The translations under genes were made by a program, and so were the position numbers. Shown here in pieces: positions 17,342 through 26,584 of a stretch of DNA of 64,000 nt; within the stretch, counting starts at the first letter, position 1, and each line of letters starts with the position of its first letter. The notes beneath the pieces were generated by a model, which saw only the letters and a list, made by a program, of their open reading frames with translations, had not been told where the DNA came from and ran no database searches. Origin of the DNA: Streptomyces sp. TSRI0281. GTDB lineage: Bacteria; Actinomycetota; Actinomycetes; Streptomycetales; Streptomycetaceae. The DNA lies in assembly GCF_001905125.1 (NCBI RefSeq), contig NZ_LWLE01000019.1, positions 20,386 to 84,385 of the forward strand. Reading direction: 5' to 3'.

Positions 17342-18505
17342 GTGAACGCAGGGGTGGCTATGTGGAGTGGATGGGACGACCACCGCTCAGCTCTCTATCA
17401 AGGCGCGGATCGATTCGCCCGTGAGGACCTGAGCTCCGACACCGCCGAACGCGATGCGCGTGGGGAGTTCGACCGGGCCGGCTGGAAACAGTGCGCGGAG
17501 TTCGGACTTCTGAAGATGCCCGTTCCCGTGGACCACGGCGGCACGGGTGCGCCTCTGGGCGACCTCCTCGCGGTCATGGAAGGGCTGGGACACGGGACGG
17601 AGGACCAAGGGCTCCTCTTCGCACTCAACGCCCACCTGTGGACAGTGGTCCTGCCCCTGTCCGTCCACGGGACACCGGCCCAGCGAGCCCAGTACCTGCC
17701 GATGCTGATGCAGGGATCGGCCATCGGTGCGAACGCGTCGACCGAGGACGAGGCCGGGTCGGACGTGTACGCCATGCACACCCGGGCGACGAAGGACGGC
17801 GACAGCTACGTCCTGAACGGGACGAAGAGCTACATCACCAACGCGCCCGTGGCCGACCTCTTCGTCGTGTACGCGACGGTGGATCCGGCGCTGGGCGCTC
17901 TGGGAGTGACCGCCTTCCTGGTCGACGCTCGGACACCGGGACTCCGCCAAAGCCCTCCGGTGGAAAAGATGGGGATGCGCACGGCCCTCATGGGACGCAT
18001 CACGCTGAAGGACTGCCGTGTCCCCGCGGACGCCGTTCTCGGCAGACCGGGACGCGGTGTCAGCATCTTCGACGGCGCGATGGAGTACGAACGCGGCTGC
18101 ATACTCGCCACCTCCCTGGGGGCCATGCAGCGTGAACTGGAGCAGTCCATCGAGCACGCCCGTACCAGAAGGCAGTTCGGGCGCCCGATCGGAAAGAACC
18201 AGGCGGTCTCCCACCGCATCGCGGACATGAAAGTCACGCTGGACGCCGCGCGCGAACTCATCCATCGCGTCGGTGCGCTCAAGGACGCCGGAAAGAGCAT
18301 CGCACTCGCTTCGGCCGGCGCGAAACTGTTCGTATCCGAGGCCTATCTGAAATTCTCCGTCGATGCTCTGAGAATTCAAGGGGGCCGAGGCTACCTCACC
18401 GGAGCCGAATCCGAACGGCACCTGCGGAACTCCGTCGCCTCCGTGCTCTATTCAGGAACGTCCGACATTCAGCGCAACCTCATCGCCACTCATCTCGGCC
18501 TCTGA
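17342..18505 (+). CDS. Acyl-CoA-dehydrogenase-like prolyl-carrier oxidase
   Basis: A 387-residue flavoprotein of the acyl-CoA dehydrogenase family. Seen motifs include NASTEDEAGSDVYAM and TRATKDGDSYVLNGTKSYIT (FAD/substrate loop), MEYERGCILA with candidate catalytic glutamates at 248 and 250, RRQFGRPIGKNQAVSHRIAD, and the C-terminal IQGGRGYLTGAESERHLRNS with SVLYSGTSDIQRNLIA. The family members PltE, RedW and CloN3 oxidise prolyl-PCP; that role fits the adjacent carrier and adenylation enzyme. GTG 17342 follows AGGAGGACACAGTTC and gives the usual length; the frame is also open from ATG 17264, which overlaps the upstream stop. Four-electron (pyrrole) versus two-electron (pyrroline) oxidation cannot be told by eye. 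Confidence 0.85.
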   Translation: MNAGVAMWSGWDDHRSALYQGADRFAREDLSSDTAERDARGEFDRAGWKQCAEFGLLKMPVPVDHGGTGAPLGDLLAVMEGLGHGTEDQGLLFALNAHLWTVVLPLSVHGTPAQRAQYLPMLMQGSAIGANASTEDEAGSDVYAMHTRATKDGDSYVLNGTKSYITNAPVADLFVVYATVDPALGALGVTAFLVDARTPGLRQSPPVEKMGMRTALMGRITLKDCRVPADAVLGRPGRGVSIFDGAMEYERGCILATSLGAMQRELEQSIEHARTRRQFGRPIGKNQAVSHRIADMKVTLDAARELIHRVGALKDAGKSIALASAGAKLFVSEAYLKFSVDALRIQGGRGYLTGAESERHLRNSVASVLYSGTSDIQRNLIATHLGL

Positions 18506-18847
18506 CCGATCCTCACCGAATTCCGGCGAGGTACGCACCGCCTCGCAGAATAAAACCGCGCGACGACCATCGGCCTCCCCTGCGGCCGGCACCGGGCCGA
18601 TGTGACTGCTTTCCCAATCGACCGGAACGCTGTCCAAGCCGCGCGGACTGCCCGGGAATCGGGCAGGAGTTGACGGAACCGTTCCTCAGCAGTGTCCAGG
18701 AGTGGGCCTTGTGCCCACGTCCCTGAACTGCTCGCATCCTGAACGGTTTTGGATGCGCTGATCCCCCGCGTTTTCGTTGCCCCGGTCCGGCAACGCGCTT
18801 CGTGTGCAAGCTCCGTGACGAGGCAGCGGGATTCCTCACGCCCTCGG

Positions 18848-19216
18848 TCACCACGATCGGCCTGGACGGTCCGATGCCCAGCACCACCGATCCGGTGATG
18901 CTGGGGCGGTGCCGTCCGTCACCGATCGGGTGCCCGGGGGCGCGGGCACCATCGATCTGGTGACGGCGGGGTGGTGCTGGTCGTCCCGCATCGAGGTGCA
19001 TGCCGGGTCGACGGCGACGACAGCGACGCCGGGTTCGCCGGCCATGGAGACGATGCGGCATCCGTGACCGGCGGGGTGGGTCTCCATGCCCCGTGTCTCC
19101 TCCCACGATGAGCAGGCAGACGTGGAGCGGGCGGACCACCCGCCTTTCGCATCGGCCGCGTAGGCCGGGCACAAGATTGTGCAGGCCGCATCGGAGATCG
19201 CCTCGGGCGTGAACAA
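18848..19216 (-). pseudogene. Transposase fragment, probably IS200/IS605-type
   Basis: The minus-strand frame contains FTPEAISDAACTILCPAYAA and HGCRIVSMAGEPGVAVVAVD followed by PACTSM, resembling the C-terminal part of Streptomyces OrfB-like transposases (VAVDPAYTSRWG). The zinc-ribbon and catalytic parts are broken or absent, so it is a relic. It lies between the convergent biosynthetic operon and the PLP-enzyme gene. The family call is tentative. The rest of 18506-19296 contains no gene I can support. Confidence 0.4.
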
Positions 19217-19296
19217 ACCCCTTTCTCTGATCCACTCCCGCGCCCAGGTGGCGGTCAGTCATCGACACTGAGGAAACGGGTCGTTCGCGTGAACGG

Positions 19297-20739
19297 CTAC
19301 GCCTGGGGCTTCAGCAGGGCCAGCGCCTCGCCCACCTTGTCGATGGCTTCGCAGACCTCCTCGGGCTGACGGGCGGTGAAGCAGAGGCGGAAGAAGCCGG
19401 GCTCGGAGCTGTGCATCACACCGCCGGGGAGCAGCGACACCTCGGTGGGCGCTGTGCGGAGGTAGTCGAAGAGGCACTGCTCCCTCGGGTCCAGGTCGGT
19501 GGCGGTGAGCGGGAAGGGCGTGGCGTCGCCCTGGTTGGGCGGCACGCACAGGTCGAGATAGTCCCGGAGATCGAGCCAGAAGAACTGCGCCGCGTTGTCG
19601 CCGTCCTGGTGGATGTACTTGATGCTGTGGTGCTCCAGACGGGCCTTGACCTTGTCGAAGCTGGTGCTGAGGAGGTCACGGTAGGTCCGCATGGCGTACG
19701 TCGTGTACAGCTCGGATCCCGGGCCGTTGACGGAGGCGGAGAGGACGGCGCCGACCACGTAGTGCTTGAGCGAGTCGACCGGCGTGAACCAGGACATCGG
19801 GTGCCGTTTCTCCGCCCCGGTGTCCGTGCTGCCCAGCATGGCGTCCTGGACCACGGTGTTCTGGGAGATGATGAATCCGGTGCGGAAGCCGGAGAGCCCG
19901 AAGTCCTTGGCGAAGCCCCAGACGACGTGGATGCGACTGGGGTGCTCGGCGTAGGCGTCCAGGGCCACAGCGCTGGTGAACGGCGTTGTACTGCTGGCGA
20001 GTTGGGAATGGCAGTAGATCTCGTCGGAGATGATGTGCAGGTTGGGGTCGCCGAGCGCCCAGGCGTAGATCTCCTCCAGCAGCTTCTTGGAGTAGTTGAC
20101 ACCCAGCGGGTTGTGCGGGTTGGTGAGGACGAGCAGCCTCGGCGCCTTGCCGGTCCGCCTCTTGTGCTCCTCGTACTGTTCCTTGATGAGGTCGAGGGTG
20201 AGCTGGAAGGCGTGGGGGCCCTCGGTGGGAAGGTGCACCGGGACGCAGGTCAGCTTGGGACGCTGCTCGAACGACCAGTTGAAGCCCTGCCAGTACGGCG
20301 CCGGAATCAGCACCGCGTCGCCGTCCACCAGTGGCGGCGGGCCGCTGGGCTCGCTGTTCTTGAGCGCGAAGGCCAGGCACTCCAGCGCGGAGGCGACGCC
20401 CGCCGTACCGAAGACATGCTCCGCCGGCACTCGGCGGCCGAACGCCTCCGTCAGCAGGTCGGCCACCTGTTGACGCAGTTCCGGGGTGCCGTACGGGGAG
20501 AAGTAGTGGATGTACTTCTCGGGCAGCAGGCTCGTGTTGGCGAACACCATCTTCTGCATCGAGTCGTCGTAGACGAGGACGTTCTCCGCCACGGACAGGT
20601 CGATCGCGGTGTCGGGTGCCACATGGCGGTGGTAGAAGGCGAGCGCCTGCTCCAGGTCGGGCATGCGCGCCAGAAGCGCGGCGGCTTCCTCGGGTGGGGT
20701 GCTCGGGTTCTGGCCGGTGGAAACGGGATTGGTCGTCAC
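19297..20739 (-). CDS. ACC-synthase-like PLP-dependent aminotransferase (class I/II)
   Basis: A 480-residue fold-type I PLP enzyme. Visible motifs: SVAENVLVYDD near residue 49, HYFSPYGTPELRQQVADLL (substrate-side loop), TNPHNPLG (about 202), SDEIYCHSQL (about 231), the PLP lysine in FAKDFGLSGFRTGF (about 267) and the arginine of FFRLCFTARQ near the C terminus. This combination is closest to the ACC synthase / alanine-aminotransferase-like branch, which act on S-adenosylmethionine or transaminate amino acids. It is convergent with the carrier-protein operon and about 790 bases from it, so co-function is likely but unproven. Its upstream gap has repeated sequences at 21005-21062. Confidence 0.8.
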   Translation of the reverse strand: MTTNPVSTGQNPSTPPEEAAALLARMPDLEQALAFYHRHVAPDTAIDLSVAENVLVYDDSMQKMVFANTSLLPEKYIHYFSPYGTPELRQQVADLLTEAFGRRVPAEHVFGTAGVASALECLAFALKNSEPSGPPPLVDGDAVLIPAPYWQGFNWSFEQRPKLTCVPVHLPTEGPHAFQLTLDLIKEQYEEHKRRTGKAPRLLVLTNPHNPLGVNYSKKLLEEIYAWALGDPNLHIISDEIYCHSQLASSTTPFTSAVALDAYAEHPSRIHVVWGFAKDFGLSGFRTGFIISQNTVVQDAMLGSTDTGAEKRHPMSWFTPVDSLKHYVVGAVLSASVNGPGSELYTTYAMRTYRDLLSTSFDKVKARLEHHSIKYIHQDGDNAAQFFWLDLRDYLDLCVPPNQGDATPFPLTATDLDPREQCLFDYLRTAPTEVSLLPGGVMHSSEPGFFRLCFTARQPEEVCEAIDKVGEALALLKPQA

Positions 20740-21004
20740 GGTGCTGAAGTTCCCTGTCCTGGTAACGGTCCGACGGGCCGTGCGGCGAACCTCTCAATGG
20801 GTCGCGCACGCATTGGACAAGCGGACCACGTGCCCGGGACGGCTACCAACGCTCGGCAGCCGTGCGGAAACAAGGCGGGGCAGGCGTCCGGCGGCTTGAC
20901 CAGCGAGTCCACGGCGGCCGAGGAACACAGCCACTACACCCGAACGAGTACTGCTGGACGCCGGCATCGCATCAAGCAGCCAGGAAGCAGGCAGTGCTTC
21001 TGTC

Positions 21005-21062
21005 GCCGTCCGACGCATTTTTGCCGTCCGACGTGTGTTGTCGACCGACGCGCGTGGTCGAC
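21005..21062. promoter_or_regulatory. Repeats upstream of the PLP-enzyme gene
   Basis: GCCGTCCGACG occurs twice in tandem register (21005-21015 and 21023-21033), followed by the inverted repeat GTCGACC (21040-21046) / GGTCGAC (21056-21062). They sit about 270 bases upstream of the leftward PLP-enzyme gene. They could be regulator sites or the arms of a small hairpin. Otherwise 20740-21261 holds no gene. Confidence 0.35.
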
Positions 21063-21261
21063 CGTGAAGTGGCAGCCGCCGCTCGCCCGCCAACCGACGG
21101 GGCCGCTACCTCAGCCCTGAAGGTGCACATGCGGCCGCCGCCGAAGGAGAGCGCCGTGACCGGATCCGTCGACCGATTCGATGAGCCGGCGGACTGTCTC
21201 GTCGTCGGTCTTTGCATACGGTGCAATCAAGAGGGACTTGAGATCTGTCGACACAAACAGA

Positions 21262-21768
21262 TCATTGAGGACCTCGCTTCTCCTTCGGCAGGGAACTTCG
21301 GTTGAGCAAGCTCGAAGGGTCTCGCTGTGCGGCAACGACCTCGTGCACGTTCAGCAGAAAGCGCTGGACTGTCGCCAGCTCCGTGTCGGAGAAGGTCCGC
21401 GTCGCAGCGACGATCTCTGTGATCAACGGCCCGAAGAACGACTGTCCGAGGGTGACCGCCCGTTCATCAACTTCGAGCAGCACACGCCGTCGGTCGCGGC
21501 CGTCCCGTGTGCGCCGCACATGGCCGAGCCTCTCAAGCCGGTCGACAAGGGCCGTGGTGCCCGCAGAGTTCAGGCCGAGCTGCTGCCCGAGCCAGCCGGG
21601 CGTCGCGAGCGTGTGCGTCCGAGCGGCGTCCAACAGACAGATCAGAGCGCGCAGGTCGGTTGGGTGCAGGCTGTTGCGTTGCGCGAACTCGGCTCCGAGC
21701 AGGTCCAGTTCGACGGTGACGGCGCGTAGCTGATGAACAATCCGCTGCCCGGGCACTCCTTCATCCAT
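21262..21768 (-). CDS. MarR-family transcriptional regulator
   Basis: A 168-residue winged-helix regulator. Helices at the N terminus (RIVHQLRAVTVELDLLGAEF) form the dimer side, and the DNA-binding part is NSLHPTDLRALICLLDAA, then TPGWLGQQLGLNSAGTTALV with the wing RRTRDGRDRRRVLLEVD. ATG 21768 has GGAAGGA eight bases upstream; an in-frame start at 21804 would overlap the operator. It is divergent from an alpha/beta hydrolase gene, with a perfect palindrome between them, the usual arrangement for a MarR repressor controlling itself and one detoxifying enzyme. Confidence 0.85.
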   Translation of the reverse strand: MDEGVPGQRIVHQLRAVTVELDLLGAEFAQRNSLHPTDLRALICLLDAARTHTLATPGWLGQQLGLNSAGTTALVDRLERLGHVRRTRDGRDRRRVLLEVDERAVTLGQSFFGPLITEIVAATRTFSDTELATVQRFLLNVHEVVAAQRDPSSLLNRSSLPKEKRGPQ

Positions 21769-21806
21769 GCCGTTCCGTCCTTCCACGATCGATCCCGCAC
21801 GCATAA

Positions 21807-21825
21807 TATCTCGTTCGACGAGATA
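21807..21825. promoter_or_regulatory. MarR operator palindrome
   Basis: TATCTCGT-TCG-ACGAGATA is a perfect 8-3-8 palindrome lying between the divergent MarR and alpha/beta hydrolase genes, 38 bases before one start and 34 before the other. Its size and AT-rich ends fit MarR-family binding sites, and it would cover both promoters. Confidence 0.7.
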
Positions 21826-21859
21826 CTCGGTCAGCGACCTACTTCTTTGAGGGCGTCCC

Positions 21860-22708
21860 ATGGCAGCGGACCTGACTCGCTTTCTGGCGGCGCACGACGC
21901 CGTCCTGAACCAATGGCCCGTGCCCGTCGACCGGATGGACCTGACGTCGGCGTACGGCACAACGCGGGTCACGGCATGCGGCCCCGTGGACGGGGAGCTA
22001 TTGGTGCTCCTGCACGGTGGCGGCATCACTTCGGCAGTGTGGTACGCCAACGTGGCCGACCTGAGCCGCACCCGGCGCGTCTACGCCGTCGACCGGATCG
22101 GCGAGGCCGGCCGCAGCCTGCGCGGGGACCTCCGCGTCCGGACCACCGACGACCTTCTCGACTGGCTGGACGGCGTACTCGACGGCTTGGGCACGGGGCG
22201 CGCCGACCTGTGCGGGCACTCCTATGGCGGATGGATCGCCCTCGCCTATGCTCTGCGCACACCGCAGCGGATCCGCAGGCTCACGCTCCTCGATCCCACC
22301 CAGTGCTTCGCCGGATACAGGGCCGGGTACCTGCTACGCGCTCTTCCCATGCTCATCCGGCCCACCGCCCAACGGGCCCGCGCGTTCCTCGCCTGGGAAA
22401 CGGATGGCGCGGAAGTCGACCCCGCGTGGCTGGACCTGTACGGGCTCGCCGCCGATTTCCCGCGTACGAAGGTCGTCGTGGGCAAACGCCCCAGGCCCCG
22501 GCAACTGCGGGGCTCGACGGTCCCCACGCTGGTACTGCTGGCCCAGGACAGCAGGGCACATGACGTTCGGCGCGTCGAGGCAGCGGCGCGGCTGCACCTG
22601 CCGCACGTCCAGACCGCGGTACTCCCAGGTGTCTCGCACCACAGCATCCCGTTCACCCGGGCCACAGCACTCAACAGCATGGTCCTGGACTTCCTCGGCA
22701 AACCGTGA
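21860..22708 (+). CDS. Alpha/beta hydrolase
   Basis: A 282-residue alpha/beta-fold hydrolase. The oxyanion-hole segment is LLVLLHGGGITSAVW (about residues 46-60), the nucleophile elbow is DLCGHSYGGWIALAYAL (Ser near 120), an acid candidate lies in PTLVLLAQDSRAHD, and the histidine is in PGVSHHSIPF near the end. The triad therefore looks complete. It is divergent from a MarR regulator across a 19-bp palindrome, so it is probably induced by a small hydrophobic compound or antibiotic that it, or a product of it, handles. The substrate is unknown. Confidence 0.85.
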   Translation: MAADLTRFLAAHDAVLNQWPVPVDRMDLTSAYGTTRVTACGPVDGELLVLLHGGGITSAVWYANVADLSRTRRVYAVDRIGEAGRSLRGDLRVRTTDDLLDWLDGVLDGLGTGRADLCGHSYGGWIALAYALRTPQRIRRLTLLDPTQCFAGYRAGYLLRALPMLIRPTAQRARAFLAWETDGAEVDPAWLDLYGLAADFPRTKVVVGKRPRPRQLRGSTVPTLVLLAQDSRAHDVRRVEAAARLHLPHVQTAVLPGVSHHSIPFTRATALNSMVLDFLGKP

Positions 22709-22714
22709 ACCGGG

Positions 22715-23064
22715 ATGGGGAGCCACATCATTCCAGAACGGGCCCATCTACTGGTCGGTGGGAAGCGGCGCGCACCCCGTGGTGAACCACTTCTTCGCCG
22801 CCTGGCAGCGCAACGGCCGGGAAGCCGGGCCGCTCGGATATCCAACGTCGGATGAGATCGTCAACTCCGACAACATCGGTCGGCGCCAGGACTTTCAGGG
22901 CGGCACCCGGTGTCGCCGTGGGGCTGCGGAACGAAGGCTCGCCCGGAAAGATCGAATCTACCTGCATCCGATACGCGCAGGAGGCTCGGATCGTGCCCGA
23001 GCCGGACCCGATCGATCTCACCAACCCGAACGGGATCGACCTCATCGCACTGCGGCACCTCTGA
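22715..23064 (+). pseudogene. Relic of an LGFP-repeat wall protein
   Basis: Right after the hydrolase, the frame reads GPIYWSVGSGAHPVVNHFFA, then GPLGYPTSDEIVNSDNIGRR and QDFQGG. This is the LGFP repeat of Streptomyces secreted peptidoglycan-associated proteins. A frameshift follows, and a second frame continues VGLRNEGSPGKIESTCIRYA to a stop at 23064. Only one repeat and a tail survive and no start is present. A 7-bp hairpin (23075-23091) lies just after it. Bases 23092-23300 show no gene. Confidence 0.6.
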
Positions 23065-23300
23065 CCTGAACGGTACGTCCGCCCCGGACGTTCTGGCGCA
23101 CCACTTCGCGTACAACTGTCGTCCTCACATGCTCCTTTGGCTGGAGGAGGCGGCACGCTGTCAGCGGCCTCGAACACTGCCAGTACAGGCGCTGTCAGTG
23201 CTCCATCGGGGCCCGTGCGGCGTGCGCATCGTCATAGTCTGGCTGAATGCCCTTCGCAATCATTTTCCAGCGATTACGGCTGTGGCCGGTCGCTCTTCTA

Positions 23301-24396
23301 AGGCGCGTATTGAGTCGTGATCAATTGGTTCGTGTGAGGTCCTTGATCCAGATCATGGAGGCACGGAGATGGAGGCCGGCGAGGTAGCTTTCGGGTGTCT
23401 TGTCGTAGCGGGTGGCGATGCCCCGCCAGGCTTTCAGTCTCTTGATCAGGCGTTCGACGGTGTTCCTCTCTTTGTAGAGGTCGGTGACGTGGCTGACGGG
23501 CCGGCCGCCCCGGGCTGCCTTTCCTCTTCCGGTTGGCAGCCTGGTCCTTCTTCTCCGGGATGACGGCCTTGATCTGGCGTTTGCGCAGGTAGGCACGGTT
23601 GCCGCGGGAGGAGTACGCCTTGTCCCCGGCGACCGCGTCCGGCCGGGTCCGGGGACGGCCGGACCGGGCCACGGACCCGGATCTTCTTGAGCACGGGGAT
23701 GAACTGGGGGCTGTCGGCGGCTGTCCCGCGGTCAGGACGATCGCGAGCGGGCGGCACTTGCGGTCGGCTGCGAGGTGGACCTTGCTGGTCTGCCCGCCCC
23801 GCGAGCGCCCGAGCAGGGCGGCCTTCAGCCGGAGTTTGTGTCGGCGTCGGTTACGTCGCCGCTCTTCGTGGGCGGGACCACGGTCGGCGGATCGCCCGGC
23901 TTGTCCTTCCGCCCCGCCCCCTTTTGCCGGGCCTTCTCCTCCTCGGCGGCGGCTCTTTCCAGGGCGGTCAGGACGCTCTCGTCCAGGTGCATCCCGGCAG
24001 CATCGTGGTGGGCCCGGGCGGTGGTGGAGTCCACGCTGACCAGGGACACGTCCGCCTCGCCCCGCCTCGCGGCTTCGGCGATCAGACCCTCCAACAGGGC
24101 CTCGAAGACCCCGCCGTCACGCCACTGCCGGAAGCGGTTGTGGACGGTCGGCCAGGGACCGAACTCAGCCGGCATCTCCCGCCACTGCCCGCCTGTCCTG
24201 AACTTCCAGATCACGCCCTCGAACTGCTGCCGCAGCCGCTCGGGATACGGGCCGTACCCGCCGACCGGCAGGTACGGCCCAATGAACTCCCACTCCACGT
24301 CCGCCAGTTGCACTTGCGTCATACAAGAAGGTCTACCGGTCCAAGCGTCGCCACGACGGCGAATCCCGCAGATTGATCACGACTACATACGCGCCC
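23301..24396 (-). mobile_element. IS5-family insertion sequence with terminal inverted repeats
   Basis: The element is about 1,096 bp. The left end AGGCGCGTATTGAGTCGTGA (continuing TCAAT) and the complement of the right end GGGCGCGTATGTAGTCGTGA (continuing TCAAT) form 25-bp terminal repeats with three mismatches. The flanks read C-TA-A on the left and C-TA-G on the right, consistent with a TA target duplication in a YTAR site as seen for the IS427 subgroup of IS5. It encodes a DDE transposase on the minus strand, now broken. The element has clear ends but is unlikely to move by itself. Confidence 0.8.
23321..24322 (-). pseudogene. Frameshifted IS5-family transposase
   Basis: The first frame (24322 down to 23825, 165 residues) starts MTQVQLADVEWEFIGPYLPV and contains GQWREMPAEFGPWPTVHNRF and VSVDSTTARAHHDAAG, the first catalytic aspartate region. 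The rest needs at least four frame changes: LGRSRGGQTSKVHLAADRK, then DSPQFIPVLKKIRVRGP, then GRPRTRPDAVAGDKAYSSRG (second aspartate), and YKERNTVERLIKRLKAWRG (glutamate). IS427-group elements can use one programmed frameshift, but this many shifts indicate an inactive gene. No start-to-end product is possible as read. Confidence 0.8.
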
Positions 24397-24994
24397 TAGC
24401 CCCGCGCCAGACCTGTATCCGGCTCTGCAGGACGCAATCACGGGGCTGTACGCGGTGCCGTACGACACCATGGTCGAGGTCTGCGCCACCCGGTTGCTCC
24501 TCGGCCGGTGGGTCCCCCCGGCAACGGCGCGCCGCACCGGGCCGGTGAACCCGCCCTCCACCGTAAAGAACTCCTCGACGGTGGAGGCACGGTGTGGGAG
24601 CCGGGGACGAAGCGTAGGAGCCGCCCCCGCCCGTCCCGTGACGGCGGGCACGGCGAAGGCAGCGCATGGGCGAGGAGTTCGCCGACATCGCCGGCCAGGA
24701 GCACGTTACTCGCGTCAGGAGGCGCTGCCCGGGGCATCCGGTCGCGTCCACTCGCCGGCCAGGCCCGCAACTTGTCCAGGCTGTGGCCCCTGGAGATGCA
24801 TTGCCGCTGATGAGTTCTGGCGGTGCTGGAATCTTCACATCGAGATCCTTGGACCCAGGAGGCCGGGGGGAAGGGCGTGTCGTGACTGCGGTGTCTCCCC
24901 GTGGCCCCATTCCCGTCGATCACGAACGTTTCTTTGCGGCGTTGTATTACGTTTTGGGCGTTAAGAGACTTGAGAAAGCTGCTCGGAGGCTGCT
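24397..24994. other. No supportable gene
   Basis: About 600 bases between the insertion sequence and the phosphatase gene. One plus-strand piece from about 24410 reads DLYPALQDAITGLYAVPYDT and MVEVCATRLLLGRW before losing protein-like character; it may be the stump of a gene cut by the insertion sequence, but I cannot name it. The last 100 bases are relatively AT-rich (TATTACGTTTTGGGCGTTAA) and probably hold the promoter of the gene at 24995. Confidence 0.3.
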
Positions 24995-26074
24995 GTGAGT
25001 GTCATCCGTCGTCCGGCGATGCGCGTGGTCGTGGTCCTGCCGTATGCGCTGATCGTTCTCGTCATCGTGGTGGATGTCCTCGCGGGGTCTGCCATTCTGC
25101 TGTCGCTGCTGGCGGCCCCGGCCGCGCTCGCCTCCGCCACCGGCCGCCCTCGCTCCGTACTCTTCGTGGGCGTTCTGGCGTTTGCCGTGTGCGTCGGAGC
25201 ATTCTTGGCGGACGAGGGGGTCACCGCGGAGCGAGGGGCGGTGGCGCTGAGTGCGGTCGCGCTCGTCGCGCTGGCCGCCGCGTACGCCAGCGAAGTCCGG
25301 CTGAGAGCCGAGCGTCGGCTGGTGAGCGTCCAGACAGTCGCCGACGCGGCCCAGAACGTGATCCTGAGACAGGTGCCCCGGCGCAGCGGCCATTTCGAAC
25401 TCGCCGTCTCCTACATCTCCGCGACCGTCGGCGCCCGCATCGGCGGCGACCTCTACGAGGCGCTGCCCCACCCCGGGGGCCTGCGCATCATCGTCGGCGA
25501 CGTCCAGGGCAAAGGCCTCACGGCGGTCGGGTCCGCCGTCACGGTCCTGACCGCCTTCCGTGCGGCCGCACCGGCCGACGACTCCCTCCAGGAGGTGGCC
25601 GAACACATCGAGGAAGCACTGGGGCGCCGTGAACAGGGCGAGGAGTTCGTCACCGCGGTGCTGGCCGATTGCACCGAGCGGGGGGACGTGACCCTCCTGA
25701 GCTTCGGCCATCCGGCGCCTCTGGTGCACCGGGCCGACGGCACCGTCCTGACGGCGGAACCGGAAGTCCCGGGGCCGCCTCTGGGCCTGCCTGGAGGACT
25801 CGCCGCTCTGCACGAAAACGGACCGGGCAGATACGCGCTCCGGTTGGAGCCCGGGGACCGGATGCTCTTCTATACCGACGGCACTACCGAGGCACGCAAT
25901 GCCGAAGGCGACTTCTTCCCCCTGCCGGACCACGCGGACCTGCTCGGCGAACCGGACCTCGCGGACGCTCTTGCGGGGCTGCGGGACCAACTGGCCGCCC
26001 ATGTCCAGGGACCGCTCGACGACGACGCGGCCATGCTGCTGCTCCGGTTCGCCGGTCCACCGGACGGGACCTGA
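24995..26074 (+). CDS. Membrane-bound PP2C/SpoIIE-type phosphatase, RsbU-like
   Basis: A 359-residue protein. Three hydrophobic stretches (about residues 10-45, 53-70 and 80-98) anchor it in the membrane. The C-terminal PPM/SpoIIE serine phosphatase domain (about 130-355) shows the metal-binding motifs GARIGGDLYE, IIVGDVQGKGL, FYTDGTTEARN and DDDAAMLLLR. Such proteins in Streptomyces dephosphorylate anti-sigma-factor antagonists and so switch sigma-B-like regulons. There is no PAS or GAF sensor; the membrane part may sense the signal. Partner anti-sigma genes are not adjacent, although an RsbW-like protein is encoded at 50765. GTG 24995 is the chosen start. Confidence 0.85.
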   Translation: MSVIRRPAMRVVVVLPYALIVLVIVVDVLAGSAILLSLLAAPAALASATGRPRSVLFVGVLAFAVCVGAFLADEGVTAERGAVALSAVALVALAAAYASEVRLRAERRLVSVQTVADAAQNVILRQVPRRSGHFELAVSYISATVGARIGGDLYEALPHPGGLRIIVGDVQGKGLTAVGSAVTVLTAFRAAAPADDSLQEVAEHIEEALGRREQGEEFVTAVLADCTERGDVTLLSFGHPAPLVHRADGTVLTAEPEVPGPPLGLPGGLAALHENGPGRYALRLEPGDRMLFYTDGTTEARNAEGDFFPLPDHADLLGEPDLADALAGLRDQLAAHVQGPLDDDAAMLLLRFAGPPDGT

Positions 26075-26584
26075 GAGACCCGGGACGCTGAGCTGCGCGG
26101 GCACGGACACGTGTGCGTGCCCCTGCCGGTCACCCGGTCCGAGGGCGACCGGGCGCAGTAGTGGGCGGCCGAGAAGGGGATGGCGGTCTCCGCTCGCGTC
26201 GCCGCGCGCGGAGCAGGAGGGGGTCGGCAGCAGTCGTGGCCGAAGCCATGAAGCTCCCAGCACTCCTCGGAGTACACGGTCTGCTTCTCGGGCGTATGCC
26301 GGGCCACTGGCTGTAGCGACAAGTGCGGCAGCCACCTACGCCAGCCCGTATTCGGCCGTTGGGGTGGGGAAACGATTCCGCGACCGGACGGATGCGCGTC
26401 ATGAGGGCATTTCGGGCCCACCGGCGGGCGCACGCGGTAGTTGTGGCGGATGGACGATCCCTTTGCCTTATGCCCAGTACGGACAGGCGCAGCTCCGTCG
26501 GACGATTCGCGCCGCTCCGATGGCCAGGAAACCGGTCCGGTTCGGACAGCTGCCTCGCCGAAGGCCGCAACGGCTGACGCCCGG
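26075..26584. other. No supportable gene
   Basis: About 510 bases between convergent genes. Several short frames exist on both strands but none has a ribosome site or a recognisable domain. A fragment near 26125-26170 (VTRSEGDRAQ, stop, WAAEKGMAVSA) looks slightly protein-like and may be decayed coding sequence. No clear terminator hairpin was identified by eye. Confidence 0.3.

Noticed and set aside
18506..19296. Additional biosynthetic gene between the oxidase and the PLP enzyme
   Set aside because: The only protein-like sequence in this gap resembles a transposase remnant on the minus strand.
19411..21120. 569-codon open frame on the plus strand
   Set aside because: It lies opposite the PLP-enzyme gene, whose motifs are unmistakable; its sequence is rich in valine, glycine and arginine as expected for an antisense shadow in high-GC DNA.
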